Below, piece after piece: positions 22,512-33,459 of a stretch of DNA of 64,000 bases. The stretch covers positions 13,886,802 to 13,950,801 of the forward strand of contig NC_045145.1 in NCBI RefSeq assembly GCF_008831285.2, read 5' to 3'. The translations under genes and the position numbers were made by a program. The notes beneath the pieces are model-generated. The model ran no database searches. It was not told where the DNA came from and was given only the letters and a program-made list of their open reading frames with translations. The stretch comes from Nymphaea colorata. Its lineage: Eukaryota; Streptophyta; Magnoliopsida; Nymphaeales; Nymphaeaceae. How positions within the stretch are numbered: position 1 is the first letter of the stretch; each line of letters begins with the position of its first letter.

Positions 22512-25500
22512 TTCATGGTGAGTTATGCCTTAAAACTTTTAAAATGTCTTTCTAGCTGACATGTTGGAAGGAATCTTGCTTTGAAAATACTATTGTCTAA
22601 TCAAATATCATCCTGAGTGGGAATTTCTGAGTCTCTGACAGCGTGTTGGTTAGCCCATCGAAGATTGGTCTAGGATTGTCCTTCACTCAGTTTGGTTGTT
22701 TAGAATTTTTTTATTGGTTGTTAGTATTACATGGTGAATTATGTTTTCTGTTCCATCTTATGATCTGTTTATGGCTTTATGGTTTTTAAAAAAATTGACA
22801 ATGAGAATTGCAATTAATATTTTATATTAACCATCTGTAAGATGATAGAATAGCAGTGTTATGCTGTTGTGGTGATCTTCCTTTATGAAAATTTACGTAT
22901 TGGTCTCAGGTTTCTGACTCTGCATCTACTTGTATGGTGTTACGTTCCAATTTAAATTACAAAATGCAGTAAGACTCAAGTATGTTAAGTTCCAGAGATT
23001 GGTCCCTAAGATTGAGTATCAGTGTTGTTTCTGGTGGGATTGAGAAAGCTCCATTCTAAACTGTTGTCTATTTCCTCAACTAGGAAAGCCATATCGCCTT
23101 TTAGTACGGATCCCTTGTCTACAAGTCCTGTTCACTTTGTATAATTTTGTTTTCGCAGATACTAAACCTCCATTCTTGGATGGCCGGATTGTCTTCACAA
23201 AGCAAGCAGAGCCCGTTTTGCCATTGAAGGATCCCACATCCGACATGGCAATAATATCTAGGAAGGGCTCTGCTCTTGTAAGGACGGTCCATGAGAAGCA
23301 GAGTATGAATAAATCACGTCAACGGTTCTGGGAACTTGCTGGGTCCAAACTTGGTGATATTCTTGGTGTTGAGAAGACAGCAGAACAGGTTTTCCATCAC
23401 TTCATTACTGATGTCTTTTAATCTATCATGCTTAGGCATGGTTCTCGTGAATATTCAGTTGCCTGTGGATTAATTGTGTTTGTTTCCAGATTGATGCAGA
23501 TACTGCTGCAGTTGGGGAAGAAGGTGAAGTTGACTTTAAGGAAGGAGCAAAATTTGCTTCACACATCAAAGATAAAGGTGAAGCTGTAAGCGATTTTGCC
23601 AAGTCAAAATCAATAACAGAACAACGGCAGTATCTTCCAATATATTCAGTGCGTGATGAGTTGCTCCAGGTAGTAGCTTTTGTAACTGAATAAATATTGC
23701 ATCTGTTTCATTAGTCTTCATTCGTAGGTTCACTTTGTTCATTAGGAAAGACATGTGTGGATGTGTTTGACCAGAATATTATTTTGTTGCTTTAATGTGA
23801 ATGTTTCTGGTTTATAGGTGTGCAATGGATTCTTTTTTTTTTTTTGGGGGGGGCGGGGCGGGGTGGATTCGAGTTTGATGCAGTCAGTACCGTAACAGAA
23901 AGCTTCTTATCTGCTCAATGGCCAATAGTTTTCATGAAGAATGTGCTACAATAAATTTAGTTTGTCCCGTCTTTTTATGTCAATTAAGCCTTTTACTTAT
24001 CTGAAAAGTCTCGTATAGTTTTACAATATAATCAATTATTTTGTAAAAGGTGCTGGAAACGTTTACCTTTTTGTTTTGCACATGAGGTGATTAAAATTTC
24101 TTCTTTTGTTTTGGTCAAGCCACTAGTTTTTCATTTTTCAGACCCCGGATTTAGGTGAAGCTTAACCGGCACATATTCAACTGGTTTGCTTCTTTACTTC
24201 CTAGCAACTGTATAACTGCTTGTTTGGTGCATATCAAGTGTTAGTGTTGACGTCATTCCATGTCTATTCACTTATGTTGCATCTACAAACAAAACATAAT
24301 GCATTGTTAAATATATCTTATAGTTGTAGGTATATGGGGGTATTTCTTGTGACCTCTAATGACTTCTAGTCTAGGTTTGTTCAGCAGGAGGTATGGAAAA
24401 AATTATCGTATCGATCTTGACAATAGCAAAACTAGGGGAATTGCCTGGGATCTGATATTTGAGCTTTCCTCTGACCCTAAGGTCTGAAATTTTGTGCATT
24501 TCTTGTTAGGATAGTATGACAAAACTGCCAATGGCTACAGCACTCTTAGCACAATATACCAACAAAACCTTAACTAGTTTGTTTCGGGCATGCTACAGTT
24601 AATGGATGGCAGTGCTGGTTATGTTCCTAAGACACGGCCAACCTTATGAGAAGGAGCCTTTTGTTGTGTAATTGCAGATTTTTGATGTTGTGCAGATAGA
24701 TTGTTAGGTGAATTTGCTTCAATCTGTTCTATCTCATGTTAATATTTTGCAGCCATGGTGAATTATGACGCTGTGATGCTCATTGTTTTGGTAGGTGGTT
24801 CGTGAGAATCAGGTGATAGTTGTTGTTGGAGAGACTGGGTCTGGGAAAACAACTCAGCTGACACAGGTTAATATTCTTTGTTTTTGATGAATTTGTGGCT
24901 GTATTTTCGTGATTGCAACTAGCTCTGTCAATTTTAAAAACGAGGGGCTATATGCAATTGACAGCGTTAATGGTTTTCTTGTCCACAGTATCTTCATGAA
25001 GGTGGATACACAACAAATGGAGTAATTGGTTGTACCCAACCAAGGCGTGTAGCAGCAATGAGTGTTGCAAAGCGTGTTAGTGAGGAAATGGAAACTGAAT
25101 TAGGGGATAAAGTTGGTTATGCTATTCGTTTTGAAGATGTGACTGGGCCACATACTGTAATTAAGGTGATGTGATTTTTATTACATCTTATGTGTTCATA
25201 TTGATCTCCAGAATATTAATTTTGGCATTGTAGTGCATTTTAGATATTTGAGCATCGCTGACACATTTGTCTGCAGTGCAAGTGTGGTTTCATATTTCAA
25301 AAAAACTTGTGTATGTGTTTTTGAAGGTATCTATGTGCGTCAAAGAAGCTTATATGTACATGTGTAAAGAATTACATGTAACTAAGTTGACTATCTATAT
25401 AGTAAAATGCTGACTCAAATACGTTAGTCCAGTAGCCCTGCTCAGGTGACATAGTTGAGTGCGTGCATTTTATATATAGGGCATGAATGATCAAGCTGGA

Positions 25501-26761
25501 CAGTTAAAAAAGGCTTTTAATCACTGTATTCTTTTTGAGTTCTGTTAACTGATTATGTTTTATTTTGCTCATACAGTATATGACTGATGGGGTTTTACTG
25601 CGTGAGACACTAAAGGATTCAGATCTTGACAAATACCGGTAAGAATTTGGTTGAAGCATCGTGTCAACCTATTTCTGTCTTCTTTTCTTTCTTTAATTTA
25701 TTCGTCTTTTGGTTGCCTGCTAAATCCATCTTAGCGGACTTTGAAGAAATTTTGATGGCTTATTATTGTGAATCTCGAGTGGCCTTTCTAGGAAGGATGC
25801 TGATAACATCCTGCTTTATGTGTAATGATCGTGTGTGCTCTCTGCAGCTTGCTGTTTTCTTTGTTCATCCTTTGAGAAATATTACAAAGAAAGGAAAGTT
25901 TGTCATTTTTTTGTTTGTTGGTTGAATTTTTTTAGACATGTATAAATTGAAGGTTTGTTTTTTGCATCAACCATCTCATTTGCTGTGTTCCTATTAGGAC
26001 TTTCTTAACTTTTTATTTCCTCTGTGATTTTCAATCACCCATGAACACAAGTACGATTTATTTCTTTGAATAATTGTTTACTTATATACTTGTTGTATTG
26101 GTTTTTCTTAAAAAAAAAATCATTATTCTTATGGATATTATATATTTCACAATTTCGTACACTTCAACGCCTTGAAGCTTATGCCTCAGGCTCATGATAG
26201 GCTCATCCCCTCGCTTTGCCGTATCGGTCTCCAACATTGGTTACACGAAAGTAAACTAGTTGCAAGGGTCTATCATCTCTTTGTTGTTGAAAGTGCTTGG
26301 TGGGCCTAGAAAGCCTAGTGTAAGGTGCCTAGTTGTTACAGAATATGAAAGAAAAAAAAAAGAGAAGGAAGAACAGGGAAAAGAGAAGGAAAACAAGAAA
26401 AACAAGAAGAAAAGGGGAAAAATTAAATAGAAACATAATTACAAAAGGTAAAAATAGAGTGGGAAACAGGAGGAAAAAAAAAAATTTGAAAAGCATTTTT
26501 TTGTTTGACTAAGGTGCCTAGGTGGTCCAGCCTAGTTCAAAAAGCTTGTGCCTTGGTGCACTTTTGACTATGAAGTGTATTATAACACTTTGTTTTTAGT
26601 TGGGCTACGTAAGGAAACATGCTTACTATCATCACAATCCAGTTACAGAGGCGACTAGGCACAAGAAGAGAAAATACTGCTAGATATACCGTATTGGTGT
26701 TAAAGTGTTTTTTTCTCTAATATCATTCTTATTGGAAATACTCATTTTTCTTTTCATATTT

Positions 26762-26802
<41 letters not shown>

Positions 26803-29348
26803 GCATGCCTGTATGGCACTGCATGAAGTGATTATTCACTTATCTACTAACATTTGTTTCTTAACTTCATTACCATCTTTTTGCAGAGTGATAATAATGG
26901 ATGAAGCTCATGAAAGATCACTAAGTACTGATGTACTGTTTGGTATATTGAAGAAAGTGGTTGCACGGCGTCGTGATTTCAAGCTTATTGTAACATCTGC
27001 GACATTGAATGCACAGAAGTTCTCTAACTTCTTTGGAAGGTACTACCTATTGTCATTGTTTGAATTCCTCAAATAAATATTGGAGAATCGGTCATGATAG
27101 GTTTGAAGGGTTACTTTGATCCTTACTGGTCTTGAGTTTTGTAATCTTAGGTCTCCGTTTGGATATAGTCTCACTAGCACACAAAGAAAAGCTCCAGTAA
27201 CATTCTCTCTCTATAGTTCGAGTTTCAATCTTGTGCGGGGTTGTATCATCAAATCGCTGGTTTGCATCGCTCAACGTGGTAAATCAGCATTAGGTCTATA
27301 CAAGTGGGATTTATATGCATAATAAACATATAAAATGATTTGACTGGCTTCGACGAATGGATTTACTTTGTATTTCAATGCTGCACAAAATTAGTTCAAA
27401 GGAATCTTGTAATGTAGAATATCTTTCAGTTTCCCTTAAAATACTTCAAGTCATTTTTTTATTGATAGGTCTGGAATTACTTGGATCCAGCTTAGTGGCG
27501 TGTATTCCCTTGAGTCGCTGCACGAAGTCCTTTTTGTTGATTGCGTGAGTAGCAATTAGGGGATCCAGCTTTGTGGCAGAAAGAGAGAGACAGAGAGACA
27601 GAGAGGGAGAGACTCATCCCTGCTTGTTTGTTTCTGTTGTAGTTTCAGTAGCTTAAATATTATATAGATGTTCCCCATTACACTGAAAATGCTCATGTTT
27701 GTTAATTTGCGCCGCTAATTTATTTGATTCTTCTTATTGCATTCACAGTGTGCCGATTTACCACATTCCTGGGAGGACATTTCCTGTGAACATCTTGTAC
27801 AGTAAAACTCCATGTGAAGACTATGTAGAAGCGGCTGTGAAGCAGGCCATGACTGTTCACATCACGTGTCCTCCTGGTGACATCCTTATATTTATGACTG
27901 GCCAGGATGAAATTGAAGCAACCTGCTATGAGCTTGCTGAGCGCATGGAGCAGCTTTCCTCTAATGCAAAGAAGGCTGCTCCTAAACTCTCCATTCTTCC
28001 TATTTATTCTCAACTGCCATCAGATCTCCAAGCTAAAATTTTTCAGAAAGCAGAAGATGGTACCCGCAAGTGTGTTGTTGCAACAAACATTGCTGAGACT
28101 TCTCTTACTGTTGATGGTATTTTATATGTTATAGATACAGGGTATGGGAAAATGAAGGTCTACAATCCTCGGATGGGTATGGATGCACTTCAAGTGTTTC
28201 CAGTTAGCCGGGCTGCTGCTGATCAAAGGGCAGGCCGTGCAGGGCGAACAGGGCCAGGCACATGTTACAGATTGTACACTGAGACAGCCTATCAGAATGA
28301 AATGCTACCAAATCCAGTGCCTGAGATTCAGCGAACTAATCTTGGGAATGTGGTTCTACTGCTCAAGTCTTTGAAGATTGATAACCTTCTTGATTTTGAT
28401 TTCATGGACCCTCCACCTCAAGAGAACATCCTCAACTCCATGTACCAGTTGTGGGTGTTGGGTGCTCTTAGCAACACTGGCAAGTTGACAGATCTTGGGC
28501 TGAAAATGGTGGAATTCCCGCTGGATCCGCCCCTGGCAAAGATGCTGTTGAAAGGGGAGGAACTAGAGTGCATAAATGAGGTTCTAACTATTGTCTCAAT
28601 GCTCTCAGTGCCATCGGTCTTTTTCAGGCCCAAGGACAGGGCTGAGGAGAGTGATGCTGCAAGGGAGAAGTTCTTTGTGCCGGAATCTGACCACCTGACG
28701 CTACTAAATGTATATCAACAATGGAAGGCAAATGACTATAGGGGTGACTGGTGTAACGATCACTTTCTTCATGTGAAAGGACTTAGAAAGGCAAGAGAGG
28801 TGAGGTCTCAGCTGTTGGACATACTAAAGACACTCAAGGTACCGCTGACATCATGTGGACCGGATTGGGATGTTGTGCGGAAGGCTATTTGCTCTGCATA
28901 TTTTCATAATGCTGCAAGATTGAAGGGCATAGGCGAGTATGTCAATTGCAGAAGTGGAATGCCTTGCCATTTGCACCCAAGTAGCGCACTTTATGGACTT
29001 GGATATACTCCGGATTATGTGGTGTACCACGAGCTGATTCTGACAACGAAGGAGTACATGCAATGTGTTACCGCAGTGGAGCCACAATGGTTAGCGGAGC
29101 TTGGGCCCATGTTCTTCTCTGTGAAAGAGTCCGATACTTCCATGTTGGAGCACAAGAAGAAGCAAAAGGAGGAAAAGACATCGATGGAGGAAGAGATGGA
29201 GGAACTTAGGAGGATGCAGCTAGAGAAGGAGAAGGAAGACATGGAGAGGGAGAAGGAAAAGCGAGCAAAATACCAACAGAAAATATCGATGCCCGGGACG
29301 AAACAGTCATCTACATATCTAAGACCACCCAAAAGACTTGGTCTTTAG
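17593..29348 (+). CDS. PRP16: PRP16-type DEAH-box pre-mRNA splicing helicase (DEAH7/CUV homologue), 1,282 aa
   Basis: PRP16 is the nuclear spliceosomal ATPase that remodels the complex after the first transesterification; the Arabidopsis homologue is CLUMSY VEIN (DEAH7). Seventeen coding exons: 17593-17598, 17708-17846, 17984-18202, 18436-18509, 19310-19541, 19671-19841, 20027-20175, 20320-20420, 22068-22173, 22340-22517, 23159-23388, 23490-23669, 24795-24866, 24989-25165, 25577-25638, 26887-27039 and 27749-29348. The sum is 3,849 nt and phase is kept throughout. The start is ATGGCG, which forms the entire first coding exon; an in-frame stop lies upstream of it. Motifs: Walker A GETGSGKT (607-614), TQPRRVAA (635-642), DEAH (704-707), SAT (736-738), TNIAETS (862-868), QRAGRAGR (909-916), then the HA2/OB region and a Glu/Lys-rich tail. 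The N-terminal 400 residues are charged (RS, DW/WEW repeats) as in the family. Length is close to the plant orthologue. Exons 1-10 lie in duplication copy 2. Confidence 0.95.
23833..23863. repeat. T13/G8 homopolymer tract in PRP16 intron 12
   Basis: A run of 13 T is followed directly by eight G and then two CGGGG blocks. Clustered G runs of this kind could form a G-quadruplex on the sense strand of the intron RNA. They are also error-prone in sequencing, so exact lengths are uncertain. Confidence 0.8.
24117..24247. repeat. Related dispersed repeat in PRP16 intron 12
   Basis: This stretch shares a colinear series of blocks with 9745-9875: CCACTAGTTTTTCAT, then CCCCGG, then GCACATATTCAACTGGTTTG, then TAGCAACTG, then TTGGTGCATATCA. 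Divergence is substantial, so the copies are old. I recognise no terminal inverted repeats or coding capacity. Confidence 0.6.
26150..26560. other. Repeat-derived segment of PRP16 intron 15
   Basis: The stretch has GCCT/AGGC-type motifs at both ends (GCCTTGAAGCTTATGCCTCAGG at the left; GGTGCCTAGGTGGTCCAGCC and GTGCCTTGGTGCAC at the right), flanking an A/G-rich core of about 120 bp (26345-26475). This looks like an old non-autonomous element inserted in the intron. No coding capacity was seen and the family was not recognised. Confidence 0.35.
26764..26797. repeat. (CT)17 microsatellite upstream of PRP16 exon 16
   Basis: A pure CT dinucleotide run lies about 90 bp upstream of the exon 16 acceptor (CAG ending at 26886). 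It may add to the polypyrimidine context of that acceptor, but a separate T-rich tract lies closer to the splice site. Confidence 0.9.
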
Positions 29349-29470
29349 GTTTGAAAACCTGTTTGTATATTTACCTGACCAAGCGCAGGTGTAAGTAGTT
29401 CTTTTCGCCCCTAAAAAAGAAAAAAATAATCAATGAGAAATATTTCAGCGGTGGGTGAATTGGCGAAAGA

Positions 29471-29476
29471 AATAAA
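29471..29476 (+). terminator. Candidate poly(A) signal of PRP16
   Basis: AATAAA lies 123 nt after the PRP16 stop codon in an AT-rich stretch, a normal plant 3' UTR distance. Plant poly(A) signals are loose, so other sites are possible. It lies upstream of the PRP16 3'-end fragment at 29.8 kb. Confidence 0.35.
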
Positions 29477-29831
29477 GAAATTTGTCAATCACATTTGTAG
29501 TAATAGTCATTTGATTGGGTAGTTCACTGTAACAAATATATTAAGAGGTCTAAATCAAGGGAGAAGAATGTGCAGCTGACTCTTCTTGCGCATTCTTGTC
29601 GCGTTCTTTGTTTGGAAACCCTCTTGAACGCCGTATTTCGTTGTTGGAACCCCTACCTCATTCTTTAGGCGGGATGGCTTATTGAGAGAGAGGGAGAGAG
29701 AATTCCAATAGGAGGGAGAGAGAGTATAATAATGGGGTTTCTTCTCACGAGTGAGCTGAACACCAGTAACCAACTCGGAAATTATTTTAGCCAGTGTGGA
29801 AGGCCAGCAGTAGCAATTGTAAGTAGCAATT

Positions 29832-30144
29832 ATGCTATTTGCTCTGCATGTTTTCACAATGCGGCAAGACTGTTGGGAGTTGGAATGCTTGCCATTTGCA
29901 TCCAAGTAGTGCACGTTATGGACTTGGGTACACTCCGGATTGTGTGGTGCACTACGAGCTGATTCTAACAACCAAGGAGTACATGCAATGTGTTGCCGCA
30001 GTAGAGAAAGGGTCCAATACTTCCATGTTGGAGCACAAGGAGAAGGAAAAGACATCGATGGAGGAACTTAGGAGGATGCATCTAGAGAAGGAGAAGGAAG
30101 ACATGGAGAGGGAGAAAGAAAATCCTTCACCAGCCTTCCATTAG
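29832..30144 (+). pseudogene. Diverged fragment of the PRP16 3' end
   Basis: Starting at [13 protein letters not shown], the plus-strand translation follows the PRP16 C-terminal region that the intact gene encodes at about 28885-29260. Matches include [52 protein letters not shown] and [12 protein letters not shown]. Relative to the intact gene it has an early frameshift with a small deletion (the [11 protein letters not shown] stretch is mostly gone), loss of the [13 protein letters not shown] stretch, and shortened charged repeats. It ends at a stop at 30142. It lies 480 bp downstream of the PRP16 stop, in the same orientation, and is far more diverged than the 9.2 kb copies, so it records an older, independent partial duplication. 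It has no promoter or helicase motifs. Confidence 0.9.
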
Positions 30145-31014
30145 CTATTCTCATGCAGGATCATGGGTAGCCTTTTTGGTCTGGAAAAGATAACTTTGTT
30201 AATGTAATTCATATGTTCATTAATATATGAACTCCATTTATAATATGTTCCTGGTTCTCTAATCTTCAAGTTCCAACCAAAATTATTGAATCGTCTCTCC
30301 TCAAAGGTCCTAAAATAACAGTTTCGAAATGTCCTGGCTTTTGCATGAACCAAGCCAAATCCGTCGCTTCCTCCTCCAACCACACTATTGAGCTAGTATA
30401 ACACATACCGTTTTCTGTTGAGGATTTTCTGCCTTCAGAGAGAATAAACCACCTTCAGAGAGAATGAACCAACCATTTTATCCTCCGTAAACCACTGCTT
30501 GATAAATTTTTTTCACGTTATCTTGGATTAACATTTGTGGCCAATATTTTCCTGTAAATTTAGCTGGGCCTCGCCGATGGTTGCATATAAATATCCGACA
30601 AAGTGGTACGGGCGGACCGTCAGTGTCCTGCAAGTCACCAACTCTCTCCACAGTAGGGACATTCTCTCAAGAAAGCAATATCCTTTTATTTATGTTTTGG
30701 TATTTTTAAATACTTTTTATCTATTTCATTTTTTTATTTGGAAATGTTGATGACAATTCTAAATGAAATTTGAAGGGTGACTCAGCGCTCTCACTTGCAA
30801 CGGTGAAGGAGCCCAACCACCATATGACACAGATGGTTGAGGCGTGCAGGTGAAGGGCAATGACAGACAACCTACTTTGGGATAAGTAAAGGTGAGGGGA
30901 GCGGTTTTTCGTAAATACGACATCGTGAGTTTGGAAGCCGTAGCAGTCATTTGGTCAAGGAGGACGTCCGGAAGCCACCATCAAATTAGGCGTCCAAATC
31001 CGTTTGATAATATA

Positions 31015-31121
31015 CGGGACATCCTCTTTTTATATGCGGAGAATTATGCGAATTCCATTTATATGTACCTCATGCACGCGAACGGGACATCCTCTTTTTA
31101 TATGCGAATTCCATTTATACG
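31015..31121. repeat. Imperfect ~68 bp direct repeat
   Basis: The block CGGGACATCCTCTTTTTATA plus AATTCCATTTATA-GTA occurs twice in tandem, starting near 31015 and 31083. The second copy lacks 12 bp (GAGAATTATGCG) between two short ATGCG matches, consistent with slippage. No function is apparent. Confidence 0.8.
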
Positions 31122-32879
31122 TATCTCCGCCTGCCTGATCTGCCATGATTCAGTTGTACTAGCATCACTCACCACACATATCAAAAGACCGTGGTAAGCT
31201 TGTGTGGGCACTTGCCTATGTAGACCCATATAATTTCTTTTCTTTGCTTGTTAGTTTTCTACGTAATTTAGTTTATTATATATCTGCGCCTATTAAATCT
31301 CCTATTTCTTAAATTATAAGTGCTCCTCAGTCATAAATTTGAGCTCTACTATTGTTTGGAGATGTATTCAAGAAGTTTGAGGGCTTCCGAAAAAAGGTTA
31401 ATGATCCTAGTTTTCCAGCAAGCTTGGTTAGCACATCTCAATGTGGAAAAAAGGCATGCCACCTTTAGAAAAGTTGTACTGACTCGGTGGCCATGATATG
31501 CAATCAAATCCGATCAATCACTTGAGGAAGAAAGGCTTCACAATCTTGTAGACCACCATGAATTTCACGCGTTGCTCCCAAGATGTCAAGACCCACATTG
31601 GCCAGCGCCTCCACAACCACCATATAACTTGTTAGCTATTGGCTCCCGCTTTCAACGATTTCAATCTTCTCACCAGTCACTCCAAATATTGAATGGTCTA
31701 ATCAATTAGTGAGGAAGTCACTTGATCTTTGGGAGGCGAGAGGACTTTCTATCTTTCTGAATTCTGGGTTTTGCATTTAGGTTCATCTTTTCACTGGTCT
31801 CAACTTTTCAATTAAAGGCAGCAATTTTTGTTGCTGCCCCTTTACTTGGATTTTAAATCGGGGACGGTGGTACCTTTTACCGTCTTTTGCCGCAATGGTG
31901 AAAGCAGAATACAGAAGACGGGAGAGAGTGATAAAAATTTTGAATAAAAAACAACAATAAAGTTAGCTAATTATTGTCGCTTTGGTGTGCAAATCTGTCA
32001 CAATCTAATTAAGAAGATAACAGGGAGAGGGATAGAGAAACAAGGAAAGCGAGGCAACAGGGATTGGGGAGCAGGGAAGGAGACTTAGCAATCATCTCTT
32101 TAAAACTTAGGATGGTTATCCCCAACCTTATCTCTTATAAAGGAAAAGATAAAGAGTTCTAATAAGACTTACACTCTCTTTCGTTAATTCGTCAAACTTT
32201 ATATACTCTTAGTAGACCCAAAAACAATTCTTCTTCTTCTTTTCCTATTTTTTAGTGACGGAGGTGAGCCCCGCCTAACATGACCGCAACAGTGCACAAC
32301 AGAAAGTAGGAGAAAGTCATTAACTTGACATTCTTTAACTACCCTGGATAAAGAAAATGAAGATATAGTTTCTAAAACGCACACACACACACACATATAC
32401 GAGTAAGTTCAAGGTTCATTTCTCTTCTTAGAATCTACCAATCTTAGGGTGAGATAATAGTTGTATAAAGGAGAGGGTAACAACAAGAGCCTGAAAAAAA
32501 AAGGAGCAGGTGAGAAAGTGACAGGCAAAAAAATAAATCAGCCTTATATATATATATATATATAAAATTCATCCACAAGTCATAGGCAGCTGAGACGTGT
32601 TGACCGACAAGCATTTGCACTTTAAAATATTCAACGAAAATGGTTTACTACTTGGCTCGCTTTATTTACTCATCGGTTTCTTCTTTTCAAGGGCTACTCA
32701 TGGGGCAGCATGAATGTCACGGTGGGAGAAGATTCCATCATTTTAAAGATTATACATGATTGTGCTGCGTTCGGTGACTCTGTTCTTCTGACTTCTCATT
32801 CTACCTTCAGTCCCTCTCTCTAGAAAAGTGGACTATACTAAGTATATTATTTTTCGGAAGGCCAACTACTTCCCCCTCA

Positions 32880-32885
32880 TGTCTC
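32880..32885 (+). promoter_or_regulatory. TGTCTC auxin-response element candidate
   Basis: A perfect TGTCTC, the canonical binding core of auxin response factors, lies 164 bp upstream of the TATA box and 283 bp upstream of the SAUR start codon. A 6 bp motif is weak evidence alone. Its position in front of a SAUR, a family known for rapid auxin induction, makes it plausible. Confidence 0.4.
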
Positions 32886-33048
32886 ACCTTCAATTTGGTG
32901 GCCTCCTCTTTCTGTGCCAAAAGCTGCTAAGCAACAAACTCCGTGGAAAATAAATGAAAGGAAAATGAAAAGAAGGGAAAGAGAAAAAGGAAGATTCTCT
33001 TTCAGTACAGACGACGTACACCTACACCAACAAGGCCTTACCCCACTC

Positions 33049-33055
33049 TATAAAT
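33049..33055 (+). promoter_or_regulatory. TATA box of the SAUR gene
   Basis: TATAAAT follows CCCACTC in a typical plant TATA context, 114 bp upstream of the SAUR ATG. This gives an expected transcription start near 33080 and a leader of about 80 nt. The ATG at 33054 lies upstream of that start, so it is not the initiation codon. Confidence 0.6.
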
Positions 33056-33162
33056 GATGCCTCCCAACCTCTTCCTCTTCGTCAGCTCCTTCACTCAACT
33101 GCAGCAGAGCAGTAGTGCTGCCAAGGATCAATACTACTGGTTCTCCACCCTGTTCCATTTCA

Positions 33163-33459
33163 ATGGGAAAGAATCTAATATTCCATCACTCCATGGAATT
33201 GGACAAGGGGCCGTCCAAGCACAGCAAGGCAGTCCCCAAGGGCTGCTTGGCAGTCAAGGTCGGGCTCCACGACGACGGCCAGCGCCGGTTCATAATTCCG
33301 ATCACCTACCTCTCCGATCCCCGGTTCAGGCGGCTTTTGGAGGACGCACAGGAGGTATACGGCTTCCGGACACCCGGCCCCCTTCAAATTCCCTGCTCCG
33401 TCGAGGATTTTCTCCATCTGAAGTGGCTGATGGAGCGAGAGCATACTTACGCTTGCTAG
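33163..33459 (+). CDS. SAUR (small auxin-up RNA) family protein, 98 aa
   Basis: SAURs are small, short-lived plant proteins. Many inhibit PP2C.D phosphatases at the plasma membrane and promote cell expansion in response to auxin. The single-exon frame has the family signature in order: KAVPKGCLAVKVG near residues 25-37, RRFIIPITYLSDPRFRRLL (43-61), EDAQEVYGF, then GPLQIPCSVEDFLHLKWLMER. The family is normally intronless and 90-150 residues long, so 98 is typical. I chose ATG at 33163 (MGKNLIFHHSMEL) as the first ATG in frame after the TATA-predicted start; a second in-frame ATG ten codons later is an alternative. The conserved IP-Y-S-P-F core is intact. It stands alone, without the tandem SAUR neighbours common in plants. 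Confidence 0.92.
   Translation: MGKNLIFHHSMELDKGPSKHSKAVPKGCLAVKVGLHDDGQRRFIIPITYLSDPRFRRLLEDAQEVYGFRTPGPLQIPCSVEDFLHLKWLMEREHTYAC

Larger units (their letters stand above)
30145..33048. other. Intergenic DNA between PRP16 tail fragment and SAUR
   Basis: I see no supported gene. Contents are AT-rich DNA, a short imperfect direct repeat at 31015-31121, a CA run at 32380-32393 and a TA run at 32548-32563. Short frames on either strand lack family resemblance. Confidence 0.55.
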
